Assembly: GCF_038396675.1 (NCBI RefSeq)
Contig: NC_088921.1
Location: 21,151,001 to 21,215,000 of the forward strand
DNA length: 64,000 nucleotides
Direction: 5' to 3'
DNA from: Hydra vulgaris
Lineage: Eukaryota; Cnidaria; Hydrozoa; Anthoathecata; Hydridae
Part shown: positions 48,685 through 60,033 of the stretch, in pieces
Numbering within the stretch: position 1 is the stretch's first letter
Layout: each line of letters starts with the position of its first letter
The notes under the pieces: generated by a model
What the model was told of the DNA's origin: nothing
The model's database searches: none
What the model saw: only the letters and a program-made list of their open reading frames with translations
Translations under genes and position numbers: made by a program

Positions 48685-50735
48685 AGAGAACAGCCATAAT
48701 AAGTCTACTCCCAAAAGAGGGAGATCTAAAACAACTTAAGAACTGGAGACCAATTTCCTTGTTATGTGCTGATTACAAGATCATCACTAAGGCCCTTGCA
48801 ATTCGGCTATCAAAGGTTCTTGAGAAAATACTAGAACCATCGCAAACCTGCTCTGTTCCTAATCGTACAATCTTTTCAAATATCTTCCTAGCTAGGGATC
48901 TAATAGAGTATACCAATCAGAAGAGTAGTAAAAGTTTTATTATATCAATTGACCAAGAGAAGGCATTTGATAAACTTGATCGAAAATTTCTTTTTAAAGT
49001 AATTGAGCGTTTTAATTTTGGTTGTATGTTTACAAGAGCCTTAAAACAAACGCTCAAAAATACACAATCCCTTATTATAAACAATGGGCACCTAAGCAAA
49101 CCCTTCAAAGTTAATAGAGGAGTAAGGCAAGGTGACCCTATATCACTTATGCTTTACTGTATTGCGGCAGAGACCCTGTCTCTATCAATAAAAAAGAATC
49201 AAAATATCGATGGAATTAAAATACCTGGAAATAATATTCCTCTCAAAATTTTGCAATATGCAGATGACACAATGATCACTGCACAAAATATCTCATCCAT
49301 CGATGAAATTTTTAAAGAAATAGCAAACTTTGAACTTGCCACTGGGTCAAACATAAACAAGGCAAAATCAAAAGCTCTGGCACTTGGAGGCTTTGACCAT
49401 CTGGCATATAAAAACTACATAAATAAAGGATTTTATAAAGATCATGGTATAAACTGGGTCAATCATACCGGCTTAAGAATACTAGGCATAACATTTAATA
49501 CTGACCTTGCTTATTCAGCAACAATAAATTGGAAAGAAACTATAGAAAAATTAAAAAAAAACACTAGAATCTTTAAATACAGAAACGTATCACTGAGATG
49601 CAAAGGAATTTTTTTAAATACCCTGGCACTTTCGAAGATATGGTACTTAGCTAACGTTTTCCCACTAAATAAAATCTTTGAAAATAAAATAAAAAAAGAA
49701 ATCTCGATCTACTTGTGGCAAAGTGAATATGCCGAGCCCATCAAGCGCGACATTCTTTACCTTCCAACTATAAATGGAGGTTTAGGACTAATTGATCCAG
49801 CTAAACAAAGTATCTCACTCAGGATAAAACATCTTCTACAGATGCAACATGTCGAAAACCCTCATGAAAGCCTTTACCTCCAAAAATACTTACTTGCCAC
49901 CTCGCTACTAAAACTTGCAAACCAAAGTTATAAACAATGGAAATTTTTAACACTAAATAATTATCCTAAAACATTAAACAGTCCTCCCTTCTATTATCGT
50001 GATATTGTAGATGTCCTAAAAAAAAATGAACACCTATTCCTACTAATAAAAAAATCGTCGCGCAACATATATAAGACACTCTTAAATAATGAAAATAATA
50101 CTTACATAAAAAAAGTACAAACATATTGGGAAGATAAATTGCAAAAACAACTGCCTTGGAGAACCATATGGCTAAGATCTTTTAACTCGTATGCCCAAGG
50201 CCCAAGTCAAAATACTCAGTGGAGAATGTTACAAAATAGTCTTCCAACAATGGAAAAACTACGGCTATGGAGGAAGAATAGAGGACGAGGTAGTTCACTC
50301 TGTAGGACTTGTGGTCTACCAGAAACAACGCTGCATCCCTTTACATCCTGTAAGATAGCGAGGACAGTGTGGAGCAAACTAAAAGTAGTATACAAAACAT
50401 TGCAACCAACGCAACCATTTAATATAGTCCATACCGTTCTATTCACTGATATCGACGAATTTAATTGGAACAACATAAAGGCAAAAATAATAACGACCAT
50501 CACAAATATCACTACTACGGAGCTATGGAGAGCACGAAATATGAAAATAAAAGAAAATAAAACCATAAAACCAAAAACCATAGTTGAAAATATAAAACGA
50601 GAACTAAAGTACATATGGGATGTAAAATATAAAAAACATCAAAGATTGAATGACATAAAAAACTTCCATAAAAAATACTCCCTTAACAATGCAATAAGTC
50701 AGGCAAACTCTGACAAGTTAGTTTTTAATCTATAA
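48685..50735 (+). pseudogene. E14 ORF2 C-terminal fragment (from RT to finger)
   Basis: Open frame matching E2 ORF2 from RTAIISLLPKEGDL to the end, with very few replacements (KSSKSF for KSRKSF, KKNQN for KENQN). It keeps WRPISLLCADYK, DQEKAFDKLDR, GVRQGDPIS, QYADD and the CX2CX7HX4C finger but has lost the endonuclease and the first RT blocks, so it cannot act alone. The high identity to E2 shows a very recent insertion. Confidence 0.92.
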
Positions 50736-50856
50736 AGCAATAAGATGTGATCTCAACTTCTCGTTTTTTCGATTTCCTCGCATTTCCGCTTTTCGTTTAT
50801 GTTTTGATCACCAAAAATAAAAATTAAATATAAGTTAAAAAATTAAAAATAAAAAC

Positions 50857-50887
<31 letters not shown>

Positions 50888-50890
<3 letters not shown>

Positions 50891-51037
50891 TCTGTTCTTA
50901 TCAGTTTAATATCTGGTACGCCGGCACAGTCCGGCTCATATATTAATCTGATTTTTGGCATTAGGTCATGGGATCATAGGTTTACCTTGCCCTGACCACG
51001 GGTTGCCTCGGCTTTGCACTACTGCTGAGCGCGGCCC
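50888..51037 (+). pseudogene. U2 snRNA 3' fragment (nt 36-185) after E14
   Basis: Unchanged U2 nt 36-185. Confidence 0.93.
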
Positions 51038-51218
51038 AGATTGGAAAAAAGAAAATATCTTCACTTTCAGAGTGTCTAACATCGCTAATGGTCTCAGCTG
51101 CTGCTGCTGATGATGCTGCTGATGATGACGACGACGAAAATGATTAGACGTTCTAATTCAAACCACAAGTACATTGTTGAAGACGGCGTCAGTCCGACTA
51201 TGTCTGCAGTGTTCAGTT

Positions 51219-51403
51219 ATCGCTTCTCGGCCTAATGGCTAAGATCAAGTGTAGTATCTGTTCTTATCAGTTTAATATCTGGTACGCCGGCACAGTCCGG
51301 CTCATATATTAATCTGATTTTTGGCATTAGGTCATGGGATCATAGGTTTACCTTGCCCTGACCACGGGTTGCCTCGGCTTTGCACTACTGCTGAGCGCGG
51401 CCC
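51219..51403 (+). ncRNA. U2: U2 snRNA, uninterrupted copy 6
   Basis: 185 nt with complete spacers; directly followed by copy 7. Confidence 0.96.
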
Positions 51404-51584
51404 AGATTGGAAAAAAGAAAATATCTTCACTTTCAGAGTGTCTAACATCGCTAATGGTCTCAGCTGCTGCTGCTGATGATGCTGCTGATGATGACGACGA
51501 CGAAAATGATTAGACGTTCTAATTCAAACCACAAGTACATTGTTGAAGACGGCGTCAGTCCGACTATGTCTGCAGTGTTCAGTT

Positions 51585-51769
51585 ATCGCTTCTCGGCCTA
51601 ATGGCTAAGATCAAGTGTAGTATCTGTTCTTATCAGTTTAATATCTGGTACGCCGGCACAGTCCGGCTCATATATTAATCTGATTTTTGGCATTAGGTCA
51701 TGGGATCATAGGTTTACCTTGCCCTGACCACGGGTTGCCTCGGCTTTGCACTACTGCTGAGCGCGGCCC
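51585..51769 (+). ncRNA. U2: U2 snRNA, uninterrupted copy 7
   Basis: 185 nt, 366 bp after copy 6. The next unit is split by E15. Confidence 0.96.
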
Positions 51770-51950
51770 AGATTGGAAAAAAGAAAATATCTTCACTTTC
51801 AGAGTGTCTAACATCGCTAATGGTCTCAGCTGCTGCTGCTGATGATGCTGCTGATGATGACGACGACGAAAATGATTAGACGTTCTAATTCAAACCACAA
51901 GTACATTGTTGAAGACGGCGTCAGTCCGACTATGTCTGCAGTGTTCAGTT

Positions 51951-51997
51951 ATCGCTTCTCGGCCTAATGGCTAAGATCAAGTGTAGTATCTGTTCTT
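51951..51997 (+). pseudogene. U2 snRNA 5' fragment (nt 1-47) before E15
   Basis: U2 nt 1-47; duplication 51986-51997 repeated at 54088. Confidence 0.93.
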
Positions 51998-54048
51998 ATC
52001 TTAGTTTAATTAGGCGAGCTAGTGATCCATACTTGTATAAAGAAGGTCTACTGGCCTTCTGAGTGTATTGAGTGTTACCTTGCTCCCTCCACGGGTTGCA
52101 AGGCCAAGTTTTTCTGAAAAAGTTTTCGGACTTTAGTTTATTTTTTGAGTGGTTTTATAGAGATCGTAGATCTCAGTGAGTTTTTTTTGGTGTGAGTGAG
52201 TTTTAGTAAGAGGTTGGTTAGACCTCTTTTGAGGTCTACTGGCCTCTGAGTGGCTGAGAATATAATATATACAGGTAGAACTATTTAGCCATGCTACTAT
52301 TAGATCCAAGAAATACCATGGAAATAGATACAGAAATAGCGGCTGCTACAGCCCAGAACAAATGCTATATGCAAGCTGCAAACAAAACCTATGCACAAGC
52401 AGCAACCAATAACGATAACGCATACGACTATAGCGCCCTAAATAATACTCTCTTATGTAAGGTTAACGCTAAAATTAGCGACAACGATTTCTTAGTTGCT
52501 ATTGAAGAGGCCGGATATGATAAATACCTATTCGGATACCAACAAATCCGTAACGGCTCAATAATTGAGATCGTTATGAAAAACGACAAAATTAAAAAAA
52601 CGATTCTTAAAAAAGGATTAAATATTAATGGTGTAAACCACCGATTCTACCAATCTACTCCATCGAGAAACATTAGTAAAAAGGTAACTGTTTCCATCCT
52701 CGGGTTACCAATTGAAAAAAGTAACTATCCTGCTGGTAAACTTCTAGAGCAGCTCGGATACGGAAAACATATTAGAACTAAACCAATATTTAAAAAAACA
52801 CCAAACAACAAAACGCTCTATTACTCCGGTATCATAGTTGCGATTATGGACAAATTAGAAAAACCAATCCCAAGGTTTATAAAACTGAATGGGTATGAGG
52901 TTAGGGCAATCTACAACGGCCAGGAAGATGTGGGAAAGCCACAAAACAAAGTAAACAAGAATCAGAAAAACGAAGACAAAGTTGTTTGCAAATCACCTAG
53001 TAGCATTCCCCAAGTTATACCACCTCTAGGAACACAAAATCAGAACATTATTAAAACGACCGAGGAGAAGGGAATAGAAAAGGAAACGAATGAACATGAG
53101 AAGAATTTAGAAATACAAATAACAGTAGAAAATATAGCACTTCAGGCAGCAAACGAAAACAAATTTAGTAAAAACGATGAAGATAATAGCGAAGTCGATG
53201 AAAGAAATGAAGATGATAATGAACAGGATAGTAGTAAAGTAAGTGATATAGCTAAGAGTAAAGATGCTGATGGCCAAAGTGAAAAAGATGTCTTTAGCAA
53301 AGAAGATGACAATCTGGACAACGTGGAAATACCTACAGAATATAGACACATGTCACATATAGACAAAGTCAATTATAACTGGAAGAGCTTTAAAAATTTT
53401 GACCGACTAAACTGTAGCAAGGAGGAATTATTAAAATTCAAAGCCTTTAAGAAACTCGAATGGGAACAATATAACACTGCAAAAATGAATAAATATAAAT
53501 CACTCAAAGACCTAGAAAAAAAAATAGGAAAACTTACACCACTTGGTTTCGAAAAAATGGACTCCAGTGAAATATACTCATTTAATATGAAAGAATTTAA
53601 AAATTTTAACATCAATACCGCAAATATAAATGAAAAGACAAAATATATTGCTTGTAAGAGAGCAGAATGGAAACAACGAAAAAAGGAATTTTTTCAATAT
53701 ATTAAAGATCATGAAAGAAAACAAGAAGAACGTAATTTAAAAAAGCAAACGTATCATGCCAAGAGAGCAAAAACAACACCTTAAGAAGAAAATTAAAAAG
53801 CGACATTAAATAAAAAACAAATTTAAAGAAAACAATTAAAAAAGTATTAAACAAAAAATTATGATGTTATAATGTCGCATCCAAGAGCTACCTTATTAAC
53901 ATTATGTTACTTAAAAAAATATATCAACAAAAATAAAAATATAAAATTAACAAAACATAATAAAAATATATAACAATTAAAACAAAAATAAAAAATATAA
54001 AATAAATAATCAACCTACTAGGGCCTTGGACTAGTTGGTAGATAATAG

Positions 54049-54087
<39 letters not shown>
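51998..54087 (+). mobile_element. E15: ORF1-only element, family H1
   Basis: Near-identical to E8 and E12. U2-like module at 51998-52102 (block 77 nt from the junction). Small changes in the 5' UTR near 52130-52190. Tail CTAGGGCCTTGGACTAG and poly-A. Confidence 0.94.
52291..53784 (+). CDS. E15 ORF1 with C-terminal tandem W/F module
   Basis: 497 aa, fully open, closest to E12 in the linker and module (KSPSSIPQVIPPLG, NINTANINEKTKY) but like E8 at the start (CYMQAANK). The mix of E8-like and E12-like stretches suggests gene conversion or exchange between copies in the array. Confidence 0.92.
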   Translation: MLLLDPRNTMEIDTEIAAATAQNKCYMQAANKTYAQAATNNDNAYDYSALNNTLLCKVNAKISDNDFLVAIEEAGYDKYLFGYQQIRNGSIIEIVMKNDKIKKTILKKGLNINGVNHRFYQSTPSRNISKKVTVSILGLPIEKSNYPAGKLLEQLGYGKHIRTKPIFKKTPNNKTLYYSGIIVAIMDKLEKPIPRFIKLNGYEVRAIYNGQEDVGKPQNKVNKNQKNEDKVVCKSPSSIPQVIPPLGTQNQNIIKTTEEKGIEKETNEHEKNLEIQITVENIALQAANENKFSKNDEDNSEVDERNEDDNEQDSSKVSDIAKSKDADGQSEKDVFSKEDDNLDNVEIPTEYRHMSHIDKVNYNWKSFKNFDRLNCSKEELLKFKAFKKLEWEQYNTAKMNKYKSLKDLEKKIGKLTPLGFEKMDSSEIYSFNMKEFKNFNINTANINEKTKYIACKRAEWKQRKKEFFQYIKDHERKQEERNLKKQTYHAKRAKTTP

Positions 54088-54090
<3 letters not shown>

Positions 54091-54237
54091 TCTGTTCTTA
54101 TCAGTTTAATATCTGGTACGCCGGCACAGTCCGGCTCATATATTAATCTGATTTTTGGCATTAGGTCATGGGATCATAGGTTTACCTTGCCCTGACCACG
54201 GGTTGCCTCGGCTTTGCACTACTGTTGAGCGCGGCCC
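54088..54237 (+). pseudogene. U2 snRNA 3' fragment after E15, with one base change
   Basis: U2 nt 36-185 with the CTACTGTTGAGCG variant also seen at 37671-37820. Confidence 0.93.
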
Positions 54238-54418
54238 AGATTGGAAAAAAGAAAATATCTTCACTTTCAGAGTGTCTAACATCGCTAATGGTCTCAGCTG
54301 CTGCTGCTGATGATGCTGCTGATGATGACGACGACGAAAATGATTAGACGTTCTAATTCAAACCACAAGTACATTGTTGAAGACGGCGTCAGTCCGACTA
54401 TGTCTGCAGTGTTCAGTT

Positions 54419-54463
54419 ATCGCTTCTCGGCCTAATGGCTAAGATCAAGTGTCATCTGTTCTT
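54419..54463 (+). pseudogene. U2 snRNA 5' fragment before E16, two bases lost
   Basis: Reads AAGTGTCATCTGTTCTT, where other copies have AAGTGTAGTATCTGTTCTT. The loss closes the U2-initiated frame seen in E10. Confidence 0.9.
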
Positions 54464-54893
54464 TTAACTGGAGACGATTCAAGAACTTTGATCGTCTAAA
54501 TTGCAGTAATGAAGACCTAATAGAATTTAAAACATATAAAAAACTTGAATGGCTACAGTTCGAAAGAGCTAACACGAAGTATAAAGCAATAGACGAAAAA
54601 GTAAATCTTAATAAAATTGTTATACCATCTGCATTTCAACAAATGGATTCCGGAGAAATGTATCTTTACAACATAAAAGAATTCCAGAACTTTGATAAAA
54701 TGACTGCTGAAAGAAGTGAAAGGTATAGATATACAGCTTGTAGAAAAGCAAGAGTGGGAACAGCGAAAAAAAGAGCATTCGCAGTTTCACCCTTACCACG
54801 AAAAGAAACAAAAAGAGCGTGATCTGAAAAAAGAAGCCTATCACTCAAAAAAGCTCAAATTAACGCCAGTAACAGAAGATCAAAAACTCACTT
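54464..54893 (+). pseudogene. E16 ORF1 module remnant
   Basis: Matches the E10 module (NWRRFKNFDRLNC onward, then MYLYNIKEFQNF) but has no start codon in frame from U2 and shifts frame near 54750. Confidence 0.85.
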
Positions 54894-55089
54894 AAAATCA
54901 AAATAAAAATAAAAAATATATAAATCCTAAAAAAAGTATAAACAACAATATAAACAGACTTAAACATAATCAGAATAATAAAAAAAACAAAATAAAATAA
55001 AAATATAAAACTTCATATAAACAAATAAAAAATATAAAAACTGTAACCCGTTAAACGGTTTAGAAAAAAAAAAAAAAAAAAAAAAAAAA
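54464..55089 (+). mobile_element. E16: 5'-truncated ORF1-only element, duplicate of E10
   Basis: Same truncation point (TTAACTGGAG) and tail as E10. Its coding remnant has an extra base near 54750 (GCAAGAGTGG for GCAGAGTGG) that breaks the second module repeat. Confidence 0.92.
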
Positions 55090-55101
55090 GTATCTGTTCT
55101 T

Positions 55102-57005
55102 GATTCTTGATCTTAGGTATAAAACTGAGCTAGTGATCACCTTTAGTGAGGTCTACGTGCCTCATTAGTGATTGCTAAGGGTTTACCTTACCCCTTCAAC
55201 GGGTTGCCGGTACGGCAATTTTAGTTTGGAGAGGTTTAAGGGAGATTGAGTTTTAGTGAATATTGAGTGTTTTATGAGTGTTAGGAGGTCTACTGGCCTT
55301 TAGAGTGACAGAGAGGTTATTTATACGTTGAGTATAAACTAATCATGGCTTTAAAAAGTCCATTAACTTTAAACTTACCGGACAATAATGTCCAAATTAA
55401 AAGCTATGCTCAAGCAACATCTTTGAAAACGAATGAGTTTACTAGCTTAAAAAACACACTGCTTAGTAACATCGAGAAAAATATAACTCAAGACGACATT
55501 CTTACAGCAATTGAAGATGTTGGACTTGATAAAGAGCTGGAAGGTTTTCAAATAATACGAAACGGGACTATGATGGAAATTGTAATGAGAACGGAAAAGG
55601 CAAAACATTTCCTTCAAGAGAAGGGACTTACTATAAATGGTCAACACCACCGTTTTTATAATTCCACTCCTACTAGGAATATTAGTAAGCGAGTGGCTGT
55701 GTCCGTGATAGGCCTTCCACTTGAAAAGAAGTTCTTTCCCGTCGGGAAAGCGTTAGAAGAGTTAGGCTATGGAAAACACATACATACTAGACCGGTGTTT
55801 AGACATACGCCTAAAAATAAGACGCCATATTATTCAGGGATAATAGTGGCTGTTATGGACAATCTTGAGCAGCCAATACCAAAGCAAATAAAACTGAAAG
55901 GGTACAATGTGAGAGCAATCTATACTGGACAGGAGGAAGCAGGAAGTGTCCCAAGGGAAGAGAAACCTATCGAAGAAATAAATGAACAAGCAAAACCAAG
56001 TACAGAGACAATTAAAGAAGTAGAGGAGCAACCCGTAGATATGGTTATAGTACAAAGTATTAGTGAATCACCCGTAGAGTGTTTAGTTTTAAAGTGTAAG
56101 ACACAAGAGTGCACAGAAAAAGTAATAAATGATATTCCTAAAGTAACAAATGAAACAGAAGAAGTATGCACACCAACAAGTACCAAGAAAGTCAAACTAT
56201 CAATAAATACCGAAACCACCACACATAAACAAATCATACCAAAAACTACCATAGAAGAAGAAACAGAGCAAATCGTTAACATACCATCCGAAGAATTAAA
56301 TAATGAACAAGCGATAGAAAACCATTACTATGATAATAGACACGAAAGAAAAGAAATCGATGTATCTGGTGTTCAATTACCAAAAGAATTTGAAACCATG
56401 AGTTACCAAGATATATGGTGCTACAACGCAAATTATTTTCACGGCTTTAACAAAAATGATTGCAGCGAAGAAGATCTAAAAATTTATGTTCGGTATAGAA
56501 GAGCTGAGTATGAAAAACAAAAAATGGAACGAAGACAAGAGTATGAGGAAGAAAAACAAGCAAAACGGAAATTGTACGAAGAAGAAAAAATAGCTAGACG
56601 AAAGGCAATAAAGGAGGCTAAGCTTCTACAAAATCAGCAACAGAAAAATTTCATAAATAACCGAGACGAGTGGTATTAGAAAAATGTCTCAAAAATAAAA
56701 AATTAAAAATAAAAAAACATTTAGAATTACAAAGAAAAATTTAAAAAAACTAAAACAAAAATTAAAAAAAAATACTAAAAAACCAAACAAATACTTTTAC
56801 TTACCTTAAAAATATATACATAACTTTAATATTAGTGCTTCCTAGCTTCGGCTTTGTAGCAATATTAAATACTTTTAATTAGGCAATTAAAAATAATAAC
56901 ATTTCCAAACAAACAAAAAATAAACCTATCTTCTAGGACCCTGTGTAAGCCTGATATCAGCTTCAGGCATACCTAGTTGTATAGAAAAAAAAAAAAAAAA
57001 AAAAA
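55102..57005 (+). mobile_element. E17: ORF1-only element, family H2, stacked on E16
   Basis: Duplicate of E11, starting after 12 U2 bases (55090-55101) behind the E16 tail. U2-like module at 55102-55218. Tail and short poly-A end before a shortened U2 fragment. Confidence 0.94.
55345..56679 (+). CDS. E17 ORF1 with shorter C-terminal module
   Basis: 444 aa, the same protein as E11 ORF1 residue for residue as far as I can compare. This identity over 1.3 kb, together with E6, fits very recent array duplication. Confidence 0.92.
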   Translation: MALKSPLTLNLPDNNVQIKSYAQATSLKTNEFTSLKNTLLSNIEKNITQDDILTAIEDVGLDKELEGFQIIRNGTMMEIVMRTEKAKHFLQEKGLTINGQHHRFYNSTPTRNISKRVAVSVIGLPLEKKFFPVGKALEELGYGKHIHTRPVFRHTPKNKTPYYSGIIVAVMDNLEQPIPKQIKLKGYNVRAIYTGQEEAGSVPREEKPIEEINEQAKPSTETIKEVEEQPVDMVIVQSISESPVECLVLKCKTQECTEKVINDIPKVTNETEEVCTPTSTKKVKLSINTETTTHKQIIPKTTIEEETEQIVNIPSEELNNEQAIENHYYDNRHERKEIDVSGVQLPKEFETMSYQDIWCYNANYFHGFNKNDCSEEDLKIYVRYRRAEYEKQKMERRQEYEEEKQAKRKLYEEEKIARRKAIKEAKLLQNQQQKNFINNRDEWY

Positions 57006-57065
57006 GTATCTGTTCTTATCAGTTTAATATCTGGTACGCCGGCACAGTCCGGCTCATATATTAAT
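57006..57065 (+). pseudogene. U2 snRNA fragment after E17, with internal deletion into the spacer
   Basis: U2 sequence from GTATCTG to CATATATTAAT is joined directly to spacer sequence GACGACGAAAATG. About 182 bp are missing (the U2 3' half from the Sm site and the first part of the spacer). The PSE-like block of the following intact U2 is kept. Confidence 0.93.
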
Positions 57066-57154
57066 GACGACGAAAATGATTAGACGTTCTAATTCAAACC
57101 ACAAGTACATTGTTGAAGACGGCGTCAGTCCGACTATGTCTGCAGTGTTCAGTT

Positions 57155-57339
57155 ATCGCTTCTCGGCCTAATGGCTAAGATCAAGTGTAGTATCTGTTCT
57201 TATCAGTTTAATATCTGGTACGCCGGCACAGTCCGGCTCATATATTAATCTGATTTTTGGCATTAGGTCATGGGATCATAGGTTTACCTTGCCCTGACCA
57301 CGGGTTGCCTCGGCTTTGCACTACTGCTGAGCGCGGCCC
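57155..57339 (+). ncRNA. U2: U2 snRNA, uninterrupted copy 8
   Basis: 185 nt, intact, though the spacer upstream is shortened. The PSE-like block remains at the normal distance, so the gene could still be expressed. Confidence 0.95.
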
Positions 57340-57520
57340 AGATTGGAAAAAAGAAAATATCTTCACTTTCAGAGTGTCTAACATCGCTAATGGTCTCAGC
57401 TGCTGCTGCTGATGATGCTGCTGATGATGACGACGACGAAAATGATTAGACGTTCTAATTCAAACCACAAGTACATTGTTGAAGACGGCGTCAGTCCGAC
57501 TATGTCTGCAGTGTTCAGTT

Positions 57521-57567
57521 ATCGCTTCTCGGCCTAATGGCTAAGATCAAGTGTAGTATCTGTTCTT
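57521..57567 (+). pseudogene. U2 snRNA 5' fragment (nt 1-47) before E18
   Basis: U2 nt 1-47; duplication 57556-57567 repeated at 59656. Confidence 0.93.
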
Positions 57568-59655
57568 ATCTTAGTTTAATTAGGCGAGCTAGTGATCCTT
57601 ACTTGTATAAAGAAGGTCTACTGGCCTTCTGAGTGTATTGAGTGTTACCTTGCTCCCTCCACGGGTTGCAAGGCCAAGTTTTTCTGAAAAAGTTTTCGGA
57701 CTTTTAGTTTATTTTTTGAGTGGTTGAGAGTTTTATAGAGATCGTAGATCTCAGTGAGTGTTTTTAGTGTGAGTAAGTTTTAGTAAGAGGTTGGTTAGAC
57801 CTCTTTTGAGGTCTACTGGCCTCTGAGTGGCTGAGAATATAATATATACAGGTAGAACTATTTTGCCATGCTACTTTTAGATCCAAGAAATACCATGGAA
57901 ATAGATACAGAAATAGCGGCTGCTACAGCCCAGAACAAATGCTATATGCAAGCTGCAAACAAAACCTATGCACAAGCAGCAACCAATAACGATAACGCAT
58001 ACGACTATAGCGCCCTAAATAATACTCTCTTATGTAAGGTTAACGCTAAAACTAGCGACAACGATTTCTTAGTTGCTATTGAAGAGGCCGGATATGATAA
58101 ATACCTATTCGGATACCAACAAATCCGTAACGGCTCAATAATTGAGATCGTTATGAAAAACGACAAAATTAAAAAAACGATTCTTGAAAAAGGATTAAAT
58201 ATTAATGGTGTAAACCACCGATTCTACCAATCTACTCCATCGAGAAACATTAGTAAAAAGGTAACTGTTTCCATCCTCGGGTTACCAATTGAAAAAAGTA
58301 ACTATCCTGCTGGTAAATTTCTAGAGCAGCTCGGATACGGAAAACATATTAGAACTAAACCTATATTTAAAAAAACACCAAACAACAAATCGCTCTATTA
58401 TTCCGGTATCATAGTTGCGATTATGGACAAATTAGAAAAACCAATCCCAAGGTTTATAAAACTGAATGGGTATGAGGTTAGGGCAATCTACAACGGCCAG
58501 GAAGATGTGGGAAAGCCACAAAACAAAGTAAACAAAAATCAGAAAAACGAAGACAAAGTTGTATGCGAATCAACTAGTAGCATTCCCAAAGTTACACCAC
58601 CTGTAGGAACACAAAATCAGAATATTATTAAAACGACCGAGGATAAGGGAATAGAAAAGGAAACGAATGAACATGAGAAGAATTTAGAAATACAAATAAC
58701 AGTAGAAAATATAGAACTTCAGGCAGCAAACGAAAACGGAATTAGTAAAAACGATGAAGATAATAGCGAAGTCGATGAAAGAAATGAAAATGATAATGAA
58801 CAGGATAGTAGTAAAGTAAGTGATATAGCTAAGAGTAAAGATGCTGTTGGCCAAAGTGAAAAAGATGTCTTCAGCAAAGAAGATGACAATCTGGACAACG
58901 TGGAAATACCTACAGAATATAGACACATGTCACATATAGACAAGGTCAATTATAACTGGAAGACCTTTAAAAATTTTGACCGACTAAACTGTAGCAAGGA
59001 AGAATTACTAAAATTCAAAGCCTTTAAGAAACTCGAATAGCAACAATATAACACTGCAAAAATGAATAACTATAAATCACTCAAAGATCTGGAAAAAAAA
59101 ATAGGAAAAATTACACCACTTGTTTTCGAAAAAATGGACTCCAGTGAAATATATTCATTTAATATGAAAGAATTTAAAAATTTTAACATCAAAACCGCAG
59201 ATAACACTGAAAAGACAAAATATATTGCTTGTAAAAGGGCAGAATGGAAACAACGAAAAAAGGAATTTTTCCAATATATTAAAGATCATGAAAGAAAACA
59301 AGAAGAACGTAATTTAAAAAAGCAAACGTATCAAGCCAAGAGAGCAAAAATAACACCTTAAAAAGAAAATTAAAAAGCAGCATTAAATAAAAAAAAAAAT
59401 TTTAAACAAAACAATTAAAAAAGTATTTAAACAAAAAATTATGATGTTATAATGTCGCATCCAAGAGCTACCTTATTAACATTATTTAACTTAAAAAAAT
59501 ACATCAACAAAAATAAAAATATAAAATTAACAAAACATAATAAAAATATAAAACTATTAAAACAAAAACAAAAAATATAAAATAAATAATCAACCTACTA
59601 GGGCCTTGGACTAGTTGGTAGATATTAAGAAAAAAAAAAAAAAAAAAAAAAAAAA
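57568..59655 (+). mobile_element. E18: ORF1-only element, family H1, ORF with one stop
   Basis: Close to E8 throughout. U2-like module at 57568-57672 (77 nt spacing). Tail CTAGGGCCTTGGACTAG and poly-A. Confidence 0.94.
57868..59361 (+). pseudogene. E18 ORF1 with one nonsense codon
   Basis: Matches E8 ORF1 over its whole length. TGG of the first module repeat (KKLEW) is TAG at 59038-59040; the frame then continues unchanged to 59361. The truncated 390-aa product would keep the RNA-binding core and most of repeat 1. Confidence 0.92.
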
Positions 59656-59805
59656 GTATCTGTTCTTATCAGTTTAATATCTGGTACGCCGGCACAGTCC
59701 GGCTCATATATTAATCTGATTTTTGGCATTAGGTCATGGGATCATAGGTTTACCTTGCCCTGACCACGGGTTGCCTCGGCTTTGCACTACTGCTGAGCGC
59801 GGCCC
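59656..59805 (+). pseudogene. U2 snRNA 3' fragment (nt 36-185) after E18
   Basis: U2 nt 36-185. The spacer after it has small changes (GATTGAAAAAAAG, and CAAAGCACAAG in the PSE-like block). Confidence 0.93.
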
Positions 59806-59986
59806 AGATTGAAAAAAAGAAAATATCTTCACTTTCAGAGTGTCTAACATCGCTAATGGTCTCAGCTGCTGCTGCTGATGATGCTGCTGATGATGACGAC
59901 GACGAAAATGATTAGACGTTCTAATTCAAAGCACAAGTACATTGTTGAAGACGGCGTCAGTCCGACTATGTCTGCAGTGTTCAGTT

Positions 59987-60033
59987 ATCGCTTCTCGGCC
60001 TAATGGCTAAGATCAAGTGTAGTATCTGTTCTT
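59987..60033 (+). pseudogene. U2 snRNA 5' fragment (nt 1-47) before E19
   Basis: U2 nt 1-47; duplication 60022-60033 repeated at 60278. Confidence 0.93.

Larger units (their letters stand above)
47841..50887 (+). mobile_element. E14: chimeric insertion, unknown 844 bp plus 5'-truncated family B LINE
   Basis: The 12-bp target duplication flanks the whole insert. Bases 47841-48684 match nothing else in the window. From 48685 it matches E2 (from 7787) almost base for base to the poly-A. Template jumping of the RT from LINE RNA to another RNA explains both the single flanking duplication and the join. Confidence 0.9.
54088..57005 (+). repeat. Duplicated block, copy 2: variant U2 part, spacer, E16 and E17
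   Basis: Second copy of the block at 37671-40603, with the same U2 variant base and the same element order. Differences are few: a two-base loss in the U2 part at about 54452, small changes in E16, and the 3' junction of E17. Confidence 0.88.
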
